From Enterobacter asburiae (lineage in GTDB: Bacteria > Pseudomonadota > Gammaproteobacteria > Enterobacterales > Enterobacteriaceae), in assembly GCF_021440515.1 (NCBI RefSeq), contig NZ_JAKCMV010000036.1, forward strand, positions 1 through 64,000: 64,000 bases of DNA. The letters are read 5' to 3'. How positions within the stretch are numbered: the stretch's first letter is position 1; every line of letters starts with the position of its first letter. Below, piece by piece: positions 1 to 9,415 of the stretch. The position numbers and the translations under genes are program-made. A model generated the notes under the pieces. The model was given only the letters and a program-made list of their open reading frames with translations, searched no databases and was not told the origin of the DNA.

Positions 1-126
1 ATTCAGAGAAAATTTGAAATGATATATAATAAATTAAATACATTAATTTACGACAAATATAGTGATGAAATCTCACTGACTTTGCTGTCTAATGCTATTA
101 ACAAAAAATTAATTAATCATTTATAA
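1..126 (+). CDS. C-terminal tail of an unknown protein (5' end outside window)
   Basis: Frame 1 is open from the first base to a TAA at 124-126, giving 41 residues rich in Ile, Asn, Lys and Leu. The stretch is very AT-rich like the SIR2 gene beside it, and a hairpin follows the stop at once, as expected for the end of a real gene. The tail is too short to assign to a family. It is convergent with the SIR2 gene and probably belongs to the same island. A chance open frame cannot be excluded at this length and base composition. Confidence 0.45.
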   Translation: MQRKFEMIYNKLNTLIYDKYSDEISLTLLSNAINKKLINHL

Positions 127-151
127 GAAAAAATATATTAATTTTTATTGT

Positions 152-177
152 AGGTGTCGTTAATTTATACGACACCT
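152..177. terminator. Hairpin between convergent genes
   Basis: AGGTGTCGT (152-160) and ACGACACCT (169-177) form a perfect 9-bp stem with an 8-base AT loop. It lies between the stop of the partial gene (126) and the stop of the SIR2 gene (183), so it could end transcription from both sides. T-rich flanks are present but there is no long T run. Confidence 0.6.
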
Positions 178-182
178 TATTC

Positions 183-1772
183 TTAAATCCTATTGCTATT
201 TTTTATATAATCGTACACGCAGACTAATCGACAAAAATTACTGGACAAAGTTTGGGCGCTCATTGCTTCATCAATATGTTTTTTCAAAATTTTCAGAAGT
301 TCTTCTATATCACGCTTGATTAAACCCGGTTCCATATATGGCATCATTCTTAAAAAGAAACCGAAATCATAAGCAAGATATAACTCATTTACACCAATTC
401 TAACTTCAGGAACGGTTTCAGAACGTCGTTTATCCCATCCTTGGGATTGAAAACTTACTGGAGTAATTTTTAATCGTGATAGTACTCCACCTGAGAGTTC
501 TGTTTCATTAATTATACTCCCATCGTGATTAATTAAATTAGCGTGATTTAAGAAGTGAAAAACAGGAATGCGCGCATTGCCTTTGCATATATTTGGCAGA
601 ACATCATTAACAACACATTCCCAATCATAATGTCCATTTTCAAAAACAACTTCCCGGATAAGATCTACACGTTCCAGTCCAACCAATCCTTTAGCTGCCA
701 TCGATTCCGATTTTTTTACCATCGAAATAGCACCATATCCCACAACAAACTCCGTTGTACTGACCCCTTCTTCAATTTTCTCTGAATCTCTCACATATAA
801 TTTTCCTTTCGGATCATCAGTTAAGACTAACTCATAAAGCTCATCTTTTATCATTCGAAATAAATGTGCTGGAATCCTTTTTTTAGTTTCACTCAGCACC
901 TCAAATATTTCTTTATAAGATGGTGCCTGAACATATTTTACTGGTATTTTTTTATGAATAACAGAGTCACTAATGTCAGCCTCTCCAAGTTCAGGTTTCC
1001 ATTCAACAAACAATAATTTATTCTGTAAAAAATCCAAACTGGCATCAGGAAAACAACTAACTATATCTTCCAGGATTTCAGCTATATGTTCATCTGTTAA
1101 AGAGTAGCCTAAGAAAATAACAGGCCTCTCTATAAACATAGTTAATAACTTAGATGATAGGTAAGGGTTTTTCTTTCTATATTTATCATAGTCACTTGAT
1201 GTTAAAATCAATGAGTTAGGCTCAGTGCAGCAACCATGTATTTTATATATTTCAGCAATACCGTGGCTCCTGCCAGTAATCAATCCATCCTGACCTATAA
1301 AGGTTGTAAATTTCGGGAAAAGGCTTTCTAGAAAAACATCCCAGTTTGTGGTAATAACCCCATCAATATTTGCTTTCGCAAAAAGAGAAATTTCGTGTTT
1401 TAACTCATCATTATCTATAATATTTTTATGTGCATTCTCAATATATTTAGATATTGACAATTTCAAAGGAGACTGTTCGTTAATGAAAGTTTTCTCCTGT
1501 TCTTTTTCACTTAATGCTAATTGTCCTTCTTCAGTATCCCACCATTTCTCAGCGTATGCCGACACCAATAATTGTGCATATTCGGGTAAATCACCATTAG
1601 ATTTTGTTTTTAATTTTATATGATTTTCCCCAATCGCCTCAGCAAAATGCTTCAAAAGGTCTTGCCAACATGGCACACCAAGGTAACGACGAGACACTCC
1701 GGAGCCAACAAATAACACTGGGGATGCTTCGAACTGCTTAAAATGCTCTTCGAGTTTTTTCTTAAAATTCAT
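183..1772 (-). CDS. SIR2-domain protein, probable anti-phage NADase
   Basis: A protein of 529 residues. The N-terminal 235 residues carry the SIR2 Rossmann pattern: VLFVGSGVS (19-27), TTNWD (141-145; Asn143 and Asp145 in the NAD site), KIHG with His179 as the likely catalytic His, and GYSLTD (222-227). Bacterial SIR2 domains of this kind occur in defence proteins (Thoeris ThsA, DSR, SIR2-Argonaute), where they deplete NAD+ on infection. The C-terminal half (about 290-529) has no domain I recognise. The ATG at 1772 is chosen because AAAGAGAG lies 7 bases before it; a TTG at 1799 would add nine residues. Low GC and the position between a P4-type integrase and the window edge indicate an island gene. 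The SIR2 call is firm; the defence role is inferred. Confidence 0.8.
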   Translation of the reverse strand: MNFKKKLEEHFKQFEASPVLFVGSGVSRRYLGVPCWQDLLKHFAEAIGENHIKLKTKSNGDLPEYAQLLVSAYAEKWWDTEEGQLALSEKEQEKTFINEQSPLKLSISKYIENAHKNIIDNDELKHEISLFAKANIDGVITTNWDVFLESLFPKFTTFIGQDGLITGRSHGIAEIYKIHGCCTEPNSLILTSSDYDKYRKKNPYLSSKLLTMFIERPVIFLGYSLTDEHIAEILEDIVSCFPDASLDFLQNKLLFVEWKPELGEADISDSVIHKKIPVKYVQAPSYKEIFEVLSETKKRIPAHLFRMIKDELYELVLTDDPKGKLYVRDSEKIEEGVSTTEFVVGYGAISMVKKSESMAAKGLVGLERVDLIREVVFENGHYDWECVVNDVLPNICKGNARIPVFHFLNHANLINHDGSIINETELSGGVLSRLKITPVSFQSQGWDKRRSETVPEVRIGVNELYLAYDFGFFLRMMPYMEPGLIKRDIEELLKILKKHIDEAMSAQTLSSNFCRLVCVYDYIKNSNRI

Positions 1773-2165
1773 ACTGATACTCTCTTTACAAGAAATCAAA
1801 CCCCTTTATACCGATAACATTAAGGTATTGCTTCTTTCATCACCAGTACATTTATCAATTTTACGCAAGAAATCTAATCATTTATATTCAAGTAGTTATC
1901 AGATTAAAACTTGAGGAACAGCATTTCACTCCTGATGGTAGCCGAATTGTTGTACTTTCATTACGAAGGGCCCAATCAAGAGCCCATTCCCGTTTTCTCA
2001 GTAATCGTGACTTTAGATTTAGGCTTACATGGCGCATTCCTGCCGCTTAGGCCCAATGGAAAGTGTTGCCTCAGTGAAAACTCGGCTATTTGACCCTACC
2101 GACCAACTCCTCATTTGATAAGTCAGCAGCTTTAATTTAGGCTCGAATGTCCACTTTCAAACAAC
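1773..2165. other. Intergenic stretch, no gene recognised
   Basis: About 390 bases between the SIR2 gene and the integrase stop. An open frame at 1911-2093 on the + strand has no ribosome binding site and resembles nothing known. The SIR2 promoter must lie in the first part. The rest looks like non-coding island filler or a decayed remnant. Confidence 0.4.
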
Positions 2166-3437
2166 TCAATCTCCATTACCCCGGTTGATCTTCGCATAGT
2201 CAAACGGCGTAACCCCCTTCTCCCTGTTCGCATCCAGAAAATCAGCCCACCACTGCAACATCAGCTTGCGTTCGTCCAGATGTTCCGCTTTATGGATATA
2301 CGCCGCCCGCACCGAATTGCGTTCCATATGGCTCATCTGACGTTCGACCGCATCCTTCGACCATAGCCCTGACTCAATTAACGAACTACAAGCCATTGTA
2401 CGGAAGCCGTGGCCGCAAACCTCAACTTTAGTGTCATAGCCCATCCCCCGCAGAGCACTGTTTACGGTGTTTTCACTCATTGGCTTACGCGGATCGTGAT
2501 CGCCAATAAAAATCAGCTCATGCTTATCACCACAAAACTGTTTTATCTGCTTCAGGATCGCCAGTGCCTGCTTTGAAAGCGGCACCAGATGCGGTGTACG
2601 CATCTTTGATCCCCGCTGAGAATGTTTCACGCCGGGAATAGGCTCTCGCTCAGGCGGGATGGTCCACATTGACGTTTCAAAATCGATCTCTGACCAACGA
2701 GCAAAACGCAGCTCACTGGAACGAATAAAAATAAGCAGAGTGAGTTCCGTTGCCCAGCGGGTTAGCGGCCTGCCGGTATAGCCGTCTATTTTCTCAAGTA
2801 ACTCAGGGATGCGCTTTAACTCCAGTGCCGGACGATGCTGCCGATTACTGGAAGCTACCGCCCCCGCCATCTCCTGCGCCGGGTTGTAATCAATTAACCC
2901 GCTTTGCACTGCATAACGCATGATGGCCGTGGTGCGCTGTTGAAGACGGGAAGCCACCTCAAGACGTCCAGATACCTCTACGGCTTTGATGGGAATCAAC
3001 AAATCGCGGGTACCCAGTTCAGCAATATTGCGAGTACCAATTGCCGGGAAGATATTGTCCTCAAGGCTCCTTTTTACGCGATTAGCATGATCTTCCGACC
3101 ATTTCTGATTGGTAGTGAGCCACTCTCTGGCAACCTTCTCGAAAGTAATAATCTCTTTCGCCTGCTCTTCTTTCACAGCACGTTTATGCTCACGAGGATC
3201 GATACCAGCAGCTACCAGCTTTCTGGCCTCTTCCCTTTTCTTCCTGGCATCAGCCAGCGAAACATCCGGGTAAACGCCGAACGCCATCAAATGCTGTTTA
3301 CCACCGAAGCGAAAGCGGAAACGCCAATATTTTGAGCCATTGGGGTGAATCAGCAAAAACATGCCATCACCATCAACAAGTGAATACTCTTTTTCCTCAG
3401 ATTTAGCAGAACGAACCTTAGTATCTGTCAGTGCCAT
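2166..3437 (-). CDS. intB: P4-type tyrosine integrase at leuX
   Basis: A site-specific recombinase of 423 residues, the usual length for P4-family integrases. The start is taken at MALTDTKVRSAK, the typical N-terminus of the family; the open frame extends 28 codons upstream without a plausible start. An N-terminal DUF4102 arm-binding domain (about 1-90) is followed by a SAM-like core-binding domain (about 95-195) and the catalytic domain. Catalytic signatures visible are the Arg in RSSELR, GHGFRT (His-x-x-Arg) and the nucleophile Tyr in AAYIHK. The gene starts about 200 bases from the 3' end of tRNA-Leu(CAA) and reads away from it, the classic arrangement of an element inserted at leuX. It would integrate and excise the island that extends left of the window. 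It appears intact. Confidence 0.93.
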   Translation of the reverse strand: MALTDTKVRSAKSEEKEYSLVDGDGMFLLIHPNGSKYWRFRFRFGGKQHLMAFGVYPDVSLADARKKREEARKLVAAGIDPREHKRAVKEEQAKEIITFEKVAREWLTTNQKWSEDHANRVKRSLEDNIFPAIGTRNIAELGTRDLLIPIKAVEVSGRLEVASRLQQRTTAIMRYAVQSGLIDYNPAQEMAGAVASSNRQHRPALELKRIPELLEKIDGYTGRPLTRWATELTLLIFIRSSELRFARWSEIDFETSMWTIPPEREPIPGVKHSQRGSKMRTPHLVPLSKQALAILKQIKQFCGDKHELIFIGDHDPRKPMSENTVNSALRGMGYDTKVEVCGHGFRTMACSSLIESGLWSKDAVERQMSHMERNSVRAAYIHKAEHLDERKLMLQWWADFLDANREKGVTPFDYAKINRGNGD

Positions 3438-3599
3438 AGCGGCTATCCTTCCATAGTACTGCCGTGAGTATATAAGCAATATCGAACCAGCATATATACT
3501 CGGTTCTATACTCACAAGCATGTTGATGTGGGGTAACTCAGATTGACTTCAGTTGAGGTGAAAATCGTGGAAAGTCTTGTGCTACGCGGATTTCAGGCA

Positions 3600-3625
3600 T
3601 AAAAAAAGACCTCAGTTGAGGTCCA
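3600..3625 (-). terminator. Rho-independent terminator of leuX
   Basis: On the - strand GACCTCA-AC-TGAGGTC (3608-3623) is followed by seven T (3601-3607). It lies 15 bases beyond the tRNA 3' end and would end the leuX transcript. A partial copy of the stem sequence (ACTTCAGTTGAGGT) sits at about 3545-3558, inside the integration region. Confidence 0.85.
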
Positions 3626-3637
3626 TTTACATGCTTT

Positions 3638-3722
3638 TGGTGCCGAAGGCCGGACTCGAACCGGCACGTATTTCTACGGTTGATTTTGAATCAACTGCGT
3701 CTACCGATTTCGCCACTTCGGC
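3638..3722 (-). tRNA. leuX: tRNA-Leu (anticodon CAA)
   Basis: 85 bases. The acceptor stem GCCGAAG pairs with CTTCGGC, CCA is encoded at 3638-3640, and the anticodon loop reads TTCAAAA, giving CAA. A long variable arm and the GGTTCGAGTC T arm are present. It matches E. coli leuX as I recall it. The 3' end is the integration site of the P4-type element to the left, so the element restores an intact tRNA. Confidence 0.97.
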
Positions 3723-3749
3723 ACTGAAGGGGATGCGGAAACGTTGTGG

Positions 3750-3777
3750 ATTATACCTGTCGCGCGCCGCCATGCAA
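3750..3777 (-). promoter_or_regulatory. Promoter of leuX
   Basis: On the - strand TTGCAT (3772-3777) and TATAAT (3750-3755) are separated by 16 bases, about 27 bases before the mature tRNA 5' end. A GC-containing discriminator follows, as is usual for stable-RNA promoters. Confidence 0.7.
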
Positions 3778-3828
3778 GCAGCGACGCGCTAAACCTGCGC
3801 TAAGTGTCCAAAAAACCAGCGTAAGCCG

Positions 3829-4560
3829 TTAGTCCAGTTCCGATACCGCCAGGCGTATCACGCCTGCCGCCTTGTCTTCCGGCAGCATGAGCACGTTCGC
3901 CCACATGTCCTGCACCATATCGCAGGAGAGCTTCTCTTTGCCCACCGCCTTCTCCGGCATTTGCAGCAGCTGGATGTCCTCGCCGTATTTATCCGCCAGC
4001 GATTTCATAATCGGGCGCACGTCGTTCACGGCGGCCTCGCGCTCGGCCGGGGTGACGGTGTGCCGGTTTTTGCCGTAGGCCGCGCGCATCATGTCGGCAT
4101 CGGCGTGCAGTCGACGCTGCAACAGCGCTTTATCCAGCACGCGCATCGGGTTTACGCCGCCCTTCACGCCGGGATAGAGAAAACGGAAACAGGCGTCGTC
4201 GCTCACCTTCTGAATGGCGGCGGTCTGCTCCATGTTGGCCTTCATATAATCCACCACGTTGGCATCGGGCGCGTTTTGCAGGCGCGCCATTTGCAGGCTG
4301 AGGATCTGCGGCTGTATCACGTCGATGATGTGCTGTTCAGGCTCGCCGGCTTTTTGCATGGTGACTATCTGATCGCGAATACGCTTTTGCATCGCAGGCT
4401 CTTGCTCTTTCAGCACCTGCCAGGCGGGCATCGCGTTGAGGGTGGTATCAATCTGCTGTTCGGGGTTTTGCTGCTGGCGCTGTTTGTCGAAATAGACCCA
4501 GAACGCCACGACAGCGGCCAGAACGACGACAACGACAATACGGATCCACGTTTTATTCAT
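3829..4560 (-). CDS. Membrane-anchored hypothetical protein downstream of miaE
   Basis: 243 residues. A single hydrophobic helix at about 6-23 (IRIVVVVVLAAVVAFWVYF) follows a short positive start, so the protein is probably anchored in the inner membrane with the rest in the periplasm. The remainder is helical and charged, with two Cys (about 124 and 213) that could form a disulfide. It follows miaE by 30 bases on the same strand and is probably co-transcribed with it. I do not recognise the family. The ATG at 4560 is preceded by an AAGGAT-like site. Confidence 0.75.
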   Translation of the reverse strand: MNKTWIRIVVVVVLAAVVAFWVYFDKQRQQQNPEQQIDTTLNAMPAWQVLKEQEPAMQKRIRDQIVTMQKAGEPEQHIIDVIQPQILSLQMARLQNAPDANVVDYMKANMEQTAAIQKVSDDACFRFLYPGVKGGVNPMRVLDKALLQRRLHADADMMRAAYGKNRHTVTPAEREAAVNDVRPIMKSLADKYGEDIQLLQMPEKAVGKEKLSCDMVQDMWANVLMLPEDKAAGVIRLAVSELD

Positions 4561-4590
4561 CTCGCATCCTTATCCTTTAGCTATGCCGGT

Positions 4591-5349
4591 TTACACCGGT
4601 ACGCCGCTGTGAAAGCGAAACTCGTTATCCGGTGTTGAGATAAGTGTGGCTTCAATTTCGCCAAAAAGCTGTATCCGGGATGAGATATCCTTGTCGCTGA
4701 CCTGTTGGGCAAGTGTCAGATAGTCCTGGTAATGTCGCGCTTCCGAGCGCAGCAGCGAGAGATAGAACTTCTGCAAATCGTCGTCGAGGAACGGCGCCAG
4801 CGCGGCGAAGCGCTCGCAGGAGCGGGCTTCGATGTAGGCGCCGCAGATAAGCTTGTCGATGAGCGTCAGGGGTTCGTGAGTCCGCACTTCCTTGAGCATC
4901 CCTTTGGCGTAGCGACTTGCGGTGATTTTGACGTACGGGATATCGCGTGCCAGCATCGCCTCGCGCACCTGCCAGAAGTGGTGCAGCTCCTCTTTTATCA
5001 GCAGCACCATGCTGTCGATGAGCGCCTGTCCCCACGGGTCGTCGGTTTTCGGCATCACGCTTTTGCCAATCTGCTTGTGCAGGGCGACAAAGTCCGGCTC
5101 CGGGCCATCGCGGAAGGTGAACTGTTCGTAAGGTTTGAGCCACTCAAGCAGCGCGTCGGCACCGCTTTCATCGGCGACATATTTACGCACCAGCAGGAGC
5201 GCGGTCTGCGCGGCTTTAAGCTCGCACACCATGTGGTCGGTGAGCAGCAGCGGCAGGTTAGCCGGGTTGCGGGCTTTATCTATCCATGCTTGCGGGGTCG
5301 GGCACTGGAGGAAGTTGAGTACGGGGGCGAGTATCTGCGGGTAGTCCAT
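4591..5349 (-). CDS. miaE: tRNA-(ms2io6A) hydroxylase MiaE
   Basis: 252 residues. MiaE is a non-haem di-iron monooxygenase that hydroxylates the isopentenyl group of ms2i6A37 in tRNA. The sequence from MDYPQILAPVLNFL fits the family in length and shows the ferritin-like ligands, for example EEL-HH in KEELHHFWQVREAM and EARSCERF / EARHYQDY. The start at 5349 has AAGGCAG before it; the open frame runs 54 codons further upstream over the tail of rraB and is not used. E. coli K-12 lacks this gene while Salmonella and Enterobacter have it. It lies 46 bases after rraB, likely the same transcript. Confidence 0.94.
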   Translation of the reverse strand: MDYPQILAPVLNFLQCPTPQAWIDKARNPANLPLLLTDHMVCELKAAQTALLLVRKYVADESGADALLEWLKPYEQFTFRDGPEPDFVALHKQIGKSVMPKTDDPWGQALIDSMVLLIKEELHHFWQVREAMLARDIPYVKITASRYAKGMLKEVRTHEPLTLIDKLICGAYIEARSCERFAALAPFLDDDLQKFYLSLLRSEARHYQDYLTLAQQVSDKDISSRIQLFGEIEATLISTPDNEFRFHSGVPV

Positions 5350-5395
5350 TTTTCTGCCTTGAAAAAGCGGTGGCGCGCGCCACCGCCTGAAACGC

Positions 5396-5821
5396 TTAGT
5401 GACGCACGCCGTCGTCGTCTTCGTCGATGTAATCTTCGTCTTCGCCTTCTTCGCCGTCTTCACCGTTCGGATCTTCGAAGTAGGTTCCCCAGCCGTCGTA
5501 TTCCACTTCAAACTTCTCGGCCAGGTTCATCAGCTGTTCGACCTGTGCGTCGATCAGCTCTGCCTTCAGCGCGCCTTCGCTCAGAATATCGCAGCAGATG
5601 ACGGTGTCGCCCTCTTCCACTTCCAGCTCTTCCGGCTCGGTCACTTCGTAACCCAGCTTGAAGGCTTCAACCGCCAGCTTTTCCAGCGCTTCGAAATCGT
5701 CAGCAGAGAAATGGTGCTCGATGGTGTACAGCGCGTCCGGATCGCTGCCGTCGTCCAGCAGTTCCTCAATAATCAGACGCGTTTCTTCGCGTTGCTCTTC
5801 CAGTAGTTCCGGGTTTGCCAT
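5396..5821 (-). CDS. rraB: Regulator of RNase E activity B
   Basis: 141 residues, strongly acidic, ending in an almost continuous Asp/Glu run (about 118-138). RraB binds the C-terminal part of RNase E and inhibits cleavage of a subset of mRNAs. Sequence and length match E. coli RraB (YjgD), and the gene is divergent from argI, its usual neighbour. The acidic tail is a known feature of the family. Confidence 0.95.
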   Translation of the reverse strand: MANPELLEEQREETRLIIEELLDDGSDPDALYTIEHHFSADDFEALEKLAVEAFKLGYEVTEPEELEVEEGDTVICCDILSEGALKAELIDAQVEQLMNLAEKFEVEYDGWGTYFEDPNGEDGEEGEDEDYIDEDDDGVRH

Positions 5822-5901
5822 GGCTCATTCCTCTTTAAAGTGCGGCAGATACTTCTATTTTCACACACGGACGTGTTTGCCTCCACCTTTGTAAGAAAGA
5901 T

Positions 5902-5930
5902 TTGTGAAACGGGGTTGCAAATGAATAATT
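5902..5930 (+). promoter_or_regulatory. Promoter of argI
   Basis: TTGTGA (5902-5907) and ATAATT (5925-5930) are 17 bases apart. The -10 lies inside the first ARG box, so bound ArgR would block RNA polymerase. The pairing is a best fit by eye; TTGCAA (5915-5920) is a less likely -35. Confidence 0.5.
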
Positions 5931-5958
5931 ACACATATAAATTGAATTTTAATTCAAT
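5920..5958 (+). promoter_or_regulatory. Paired ARG boxes (ArgR operator) of argI
   Basis: Two 18-bp boxes, AATGAATAATTACACATA (5920-5937) and ATTGAATTTTAATTCAAT (5941-5958), are separated by the canonical 3 bp. The second is close to a perfect match to TGAAT-N4-ATTCA. The ArgR hexamer with arginine binds such pairs to repress anabolic genes. Confidence 0.9.
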
Positions 5959-5985
5959 AAATGGCACTAGCCATGCGAGGATAAA

Positions 5986-6990
5986 ATGTCCGATTTACAT
6001 AAAAAACACTTTTTGAAACTGCTCGATTTCACCCCTGCACAGATCACCTCTCTGCTGTCCCTTGCCGCGCAGCTCAAAGCGGATAAGAAAAATGGCAAGG
6101 AAGTACAAAAGCTTACCGGTAAAAATATCGCGCTCATCTTCGAAAAAGACTCAACCCGTACACGATGCTCTTTCGAAGTTGCCGCATTTGACCAGGGCGC
6201 GCGCGTCACTTACTTAGGGCCGAGCGGCAGCCAGATTGGGCATAAAGAGTCAATTAAGGACACCGCGCGCGTGCTGGGTCGGATGTACGACGGCATTCAG
6301 TATCGCGGCCACGGGCAGGAAGTGGTTGAAACGCTGGCAGAATATGCGGGCGTGCCGGTGTGGAACGGGCTGACCAACGAGTTCCACCCGACGCAGCTGT
6401 TAGCCGATCTGCTGACCATGCAGGAGCATCTGCCGGGCAAAGCCTTCAACGAGATGACGCTGGTTTACGCGGGCGACGCGCGCAATAACATGGGCAACTC
6501 GATGCTGGAAGCGGCGGCGCTGACCGGGCTGGATCTGCGTCTGGTGGCGCCGAAAGCCTGCTGGCCGGAAGAGAGCCTGGTGGCGGAGTGCAGCGCGCTG
6601 GCGCAGAAAACCGGCGGGAAAATCACCCTGACGGAAGACGTGGCGGCGGGCGTGAAGGGCGCGGACTTTATTTATACCGACGTATGGGTGTCGATGGGCG
6701 AAGCCAAAGATAAGTGGGCGGAGCGCATCGCGCTGCTGCGCGGGTATCAGGTGAACGCGCAGATGATGGCGCTGACCGGTAACCCGAACGTGAAGTTCCT
6801 GCACTGCCTGCCCGCGTTCCATGACGACCAGACCACGCTCGGCAAACAGATGGCGAAAGAGTTCGATCTGCACGGCGGGATGGAGGTGACGGACGAGGTG
6901 TTTGAGTCGGCGGCGAGCATCGTGTTCGATCAGGCGGAAAACCGGATGCATACGATTAAGGCGGTGATGGTGGCGACGCTTGGGGGGTGA
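5986..6990 (+). CDS. argI: Ornithine carbamoyltransferase, anabolic
   Basis: 334 residues. It joins ornithine and carbamoyl phosphate to make citrulline in arginine synthesis. The carbamoyl-phosphate motif STRTRCSFE (about 56-64), the HPTQ motif after [13 protein letters not shown], the ornithine loop around VWVSMGEA and the HCLPAFHD active-site Cys are all present. The length equals E. coli ArgI. The paired ARG boxes upstream and the divergent rraB mark it as the biosynthetic copy; a second copy with different context starts at 10427. Confidence 0.97.
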   Translation: MSDLHKKHFLKLLDFTPAQITSLLSLAAQLKADKKNGKEVQKLTGKNIALIFEKDSTRTRCSFEVAAFDQGARVTYLGPSGSQIGHKESIKDTARVLGRMYDGIQYRGHGQEVVETLAEYAGVPVWNGLTNEFHPTQLLADLLTMQEHLPGKAFNEMTLVYAGDARNNMGNSMLEAAALTGLDLRLVAPKACWPEESLVAECSALAQKTGGKITLTEDVAAGVKGADFIYTDVWVSMGEAKDKWAERIALLRGYQVNAQMMALTGNPNVKFLHCLPAFHDDQTTLGKQMAKEFDLHGGMEVTDEVFESAASIVFDQAENRMHTIKAVMVATLGG

Positions 6991-7012
6991 TTTAGTCCTC
7001 TGCGGTCTGGTG

Positions 7013-7046
7013 CCCTCACCCCGGCCCTCTCCCACGGGGAGAGGGA
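7013..7046. repeat. CCCTCACCC-type intergenic repeat, copy 1
   Basis: Half-element between convergent argI and tabA: CCCTCACCCCGGCCCTCTCC followed by its partial inverse GGGGAGAGGG. It can fold and may end both transcripts. Further copies lie at 10338, 19754, 29798, 34045 and 42520. Confidence 0.7.
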
Positions 7047-7056
7047 GACAACCCTT

Positions 7057-7512
<456 letters not shown>

Positions 7513-8047
7513 TCAATCCTTATTGTAAAACACTGTTTCATTTTTATCTTTTATACGAGAATTCCCACTGCCATACCACCACTTTTTCCAGGAGATTTGC
7601 GTCAGCGCATGTTTATCGGAAAACCTGTTAATTATCTGTTAAACGCTGGCAGGCAATTATGCAGCGGTTATGCATAACCTCAGCGAATGAATTTCTCGAC
7701 GCTGCGTTAACGTGCTGATTACCAAAAGCTAATCACAAAACTCCTTCCCACCTCACGTTTTGCTCTTTTGTTTATCTGCGCAACTATCCACTAATTATTT
7801 ATTGATTTCCGTTAAGTCAAAAATAATTAATGCTGTTTTTTGCATAGCCATTCTCCGCGCAAAAACAAATCTTTAAATATCAATACCTTAAATCTAAATT
7901 TCAAAGGATTACATTCTACAAAATAATAACAACCACAAATAAACGCAAAGAACGGCGCGTAGTTATTCACTGCCCGGAAATAGCTAATTAATCATTATCT
8001 GATACGCATCATGCATATTAAAAGAAACGCTTAATATCCCGTTTCCG

Positions 8048-8089
8048 CGTGAGCAACATCACAATATCAAATAGCAAGCCGCCTACTAT
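8048..8089 (+). promoter_or_regulatory. CRP site and promoter of the arginine deiminase operon
   Basis: CGTGAGCAACATCACA (8048-8063) matches 9 of 10 conserved bases of the CRP site. A TACTAT -10 (8084-8089) predicts transcription from about 8097, which places the CRP centre at -41.5, the class II position. No good -35 is present, as expected for a CRP-dependent promoter. FNR uses a related site and cannot be excluded. Confidence 0.65.
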
Positions 8090-8123
8090 AAGCCGTGAAA
8101 TCAATTGAGATACTCCGTCATGT

Positions 8124-8141
8124 CATTAATTAAAATACATG
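8124..8141 (+). promoter_or_regulatory. ARG-box-like sequence in the arcA leader
   Basis: CATTAATTAAAATACATG contains TTAAT-N4-ATACA, 8 of 10 conserved bases of the ARG box, about 30-45 bases after the predicted start of transcription. It could bind ArgR or the ArgR paralogue encoded at the end of the operon. Unpaired, so moderate to weak. Confidence 0.35.
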
Positions 8142-8184
8142 ACCCGGCCCTGTTTATTCTGAAAAAAAAGTTAAAGGAATAATT

Positions 8185-9405
8185 ATGGAAAAGCATTACG
8201 TCGGTTCTGAAATTGGTCAATTGCGCAGCGTGATGCTGCATCGCCCCAATCTCAGCTTAAAACGCTTAACCCCGTCGAATTGTCAGGAGCTGTTATTTGA
8301 CGACGTGCTGTCGGTTGAACGTGCGGGTGAGGAACATGATGTGTTCGCAAACACGCTGCGCGAGCAGGGTGTGGAAGTCCTGCTGTTAACCGACCTTCTG
8401 ACGCAAACCCTTGATATTGCAGAGGCCAAATCCTGGCTGCTGGATACGCAAATCTCCGATTATCGCCTCGGACCAACCTTTGCCGGGGACGTTCGCGGCT
8501 GGCTGGCGGATATGCCGCACCGTGAACTGGCGCGGCGTTTGAGCGGCGGATTAACCTACGGTGAAATTCCCGCTGCCATTAAAAATATGGTTGTGGATAC
8601 CCACACGGCAAATGATTTTATTATGAAGCCGCTGCCCAACCATTTATTTACCCGCGATACCTCGTGCTGGATTTATAACGGCGTATCGATTAATCCGATG
8701 GCGAAACCTGCCCGTCAGCGTGAAACCAATAATCTTCGCGCGATTTATCGCTGGCACCCGGCATTTGCCGACGGCGATTTTATTAAGTATTTCGGCGACG
8801 AGAATATTAATTATGACCACGCGACCTTAGAGGGCGGCGACGTATTAGTGATTGGACGCGGGGCGGTATTAATCGGCCTCTCTGAACGCACCACGCCGCA
8901 GGGGGTGGAGTTCCTCGCCAACAGCCTGTTTAAACACCGTCAGGCCGAGCGGGTGATTGCGGTTGAGCTGCCTAAACACCGCTCCTGTATGCACCTCGAC
9001 ACCGTGATGACCCACATCGACGTCGACACCTTCTCCGTCTACCCGGAAGTGGTGCGCAAAGATGCCCAGTGCTGGACGCTCACCCCGGACGGACGCGGCG
9101 GCCTGCTGCGCACCCAGGAAACCGACCTGCTCCACGCCATCGAAAAAGCGCTCGGCATTAACCAGGTGCGCCTGATCACCACCGGCGGCGATGCCTTTGA
9201 AGCCGAACGCGAGCAGTGGAACGACGCCAACAACGTGCTGACCGTCCGCCCCGGCGTGGTGATTGGCTACGAGCGCAACGTCTGGACCAACGAGAAGTAC
9301 GACAAGGCGGGCATTACCGTGCTGCCGATCCCCGGCGACGAGCTGGGACGCGGTCGCGGCGGCGCGCGCTGCATGAGCTGCCCGCTGGAACGTGACGGAA
9401 TTTAA
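8185..9405 (+). CDS. arcA: Arginine deiminase
   Basis: 406 residues. It hydrolyses arginine to citrulline and ammonia, the first step of the ADI pathway, which gives ATP and acid resistance. The guanidine-binding and catalytic residues are visible: ThrArgAsp in [14 protein letters not shown], the His-Asp pair in [11 protein letters not shown], and the nucleophile Cys396 in RCMSCP near the C-terminus. The length is typical. AAAGGAATAATT precedes the ATG. First gene of arcA-arcC-arcB-transporter-regulator, the same order as Salmonella STM4467-4463 as I recall it. Confidence 0.97.
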   Translation: MEKHYVGSEIGQLRSVMLHRPNLSLKRLTPSNCQELLFDDVLSVERAGEEHDVFANTLREQGVEVLLLTDLLTQTLDIAEAKSWLLDTQISDYRLGPTFAGDVRGWLADMPHRELARRLSGGLTYGEIPAAIKNMVVDTHTANDFIMKPLPNHLFTRDTSCWIYNGVSINPMAKPARQRETNNLRAIYRWHPAFADGDFIKYFGDENINYDHATLEGGDVLVIGRGAVLIGLSERTTPQGVEFLANSLFKHRQAERVIAVELPKHRSCMHLDTVMTHIDVDTFSVYPEVVRKDAQCWTLTPDGRGGLLRTQETDLLHAIEKALGINQVRLITTGGDAFEAEREQWNDANNVLTVRPGVVIGYERNVWTNEKYDKAGITVLPIPGDELGRGRGGARCMSCPLERDGI

Positions 9406-9415
9406 AGGAGCCATC

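Noticed and set aside
1911-2093. 60-codon frame between the SIR2 gene and the integrase
   Set aside because: No ribosome site, no recognisable sequence, expected by chance in this gap.
7802-7815. FNR-like site TTGATTTCCGTTAA as arcA operator
   Set aside because: About 280 bases from the predicted start and only 8 of 10 bases; kept as a note, not as a separate feature.
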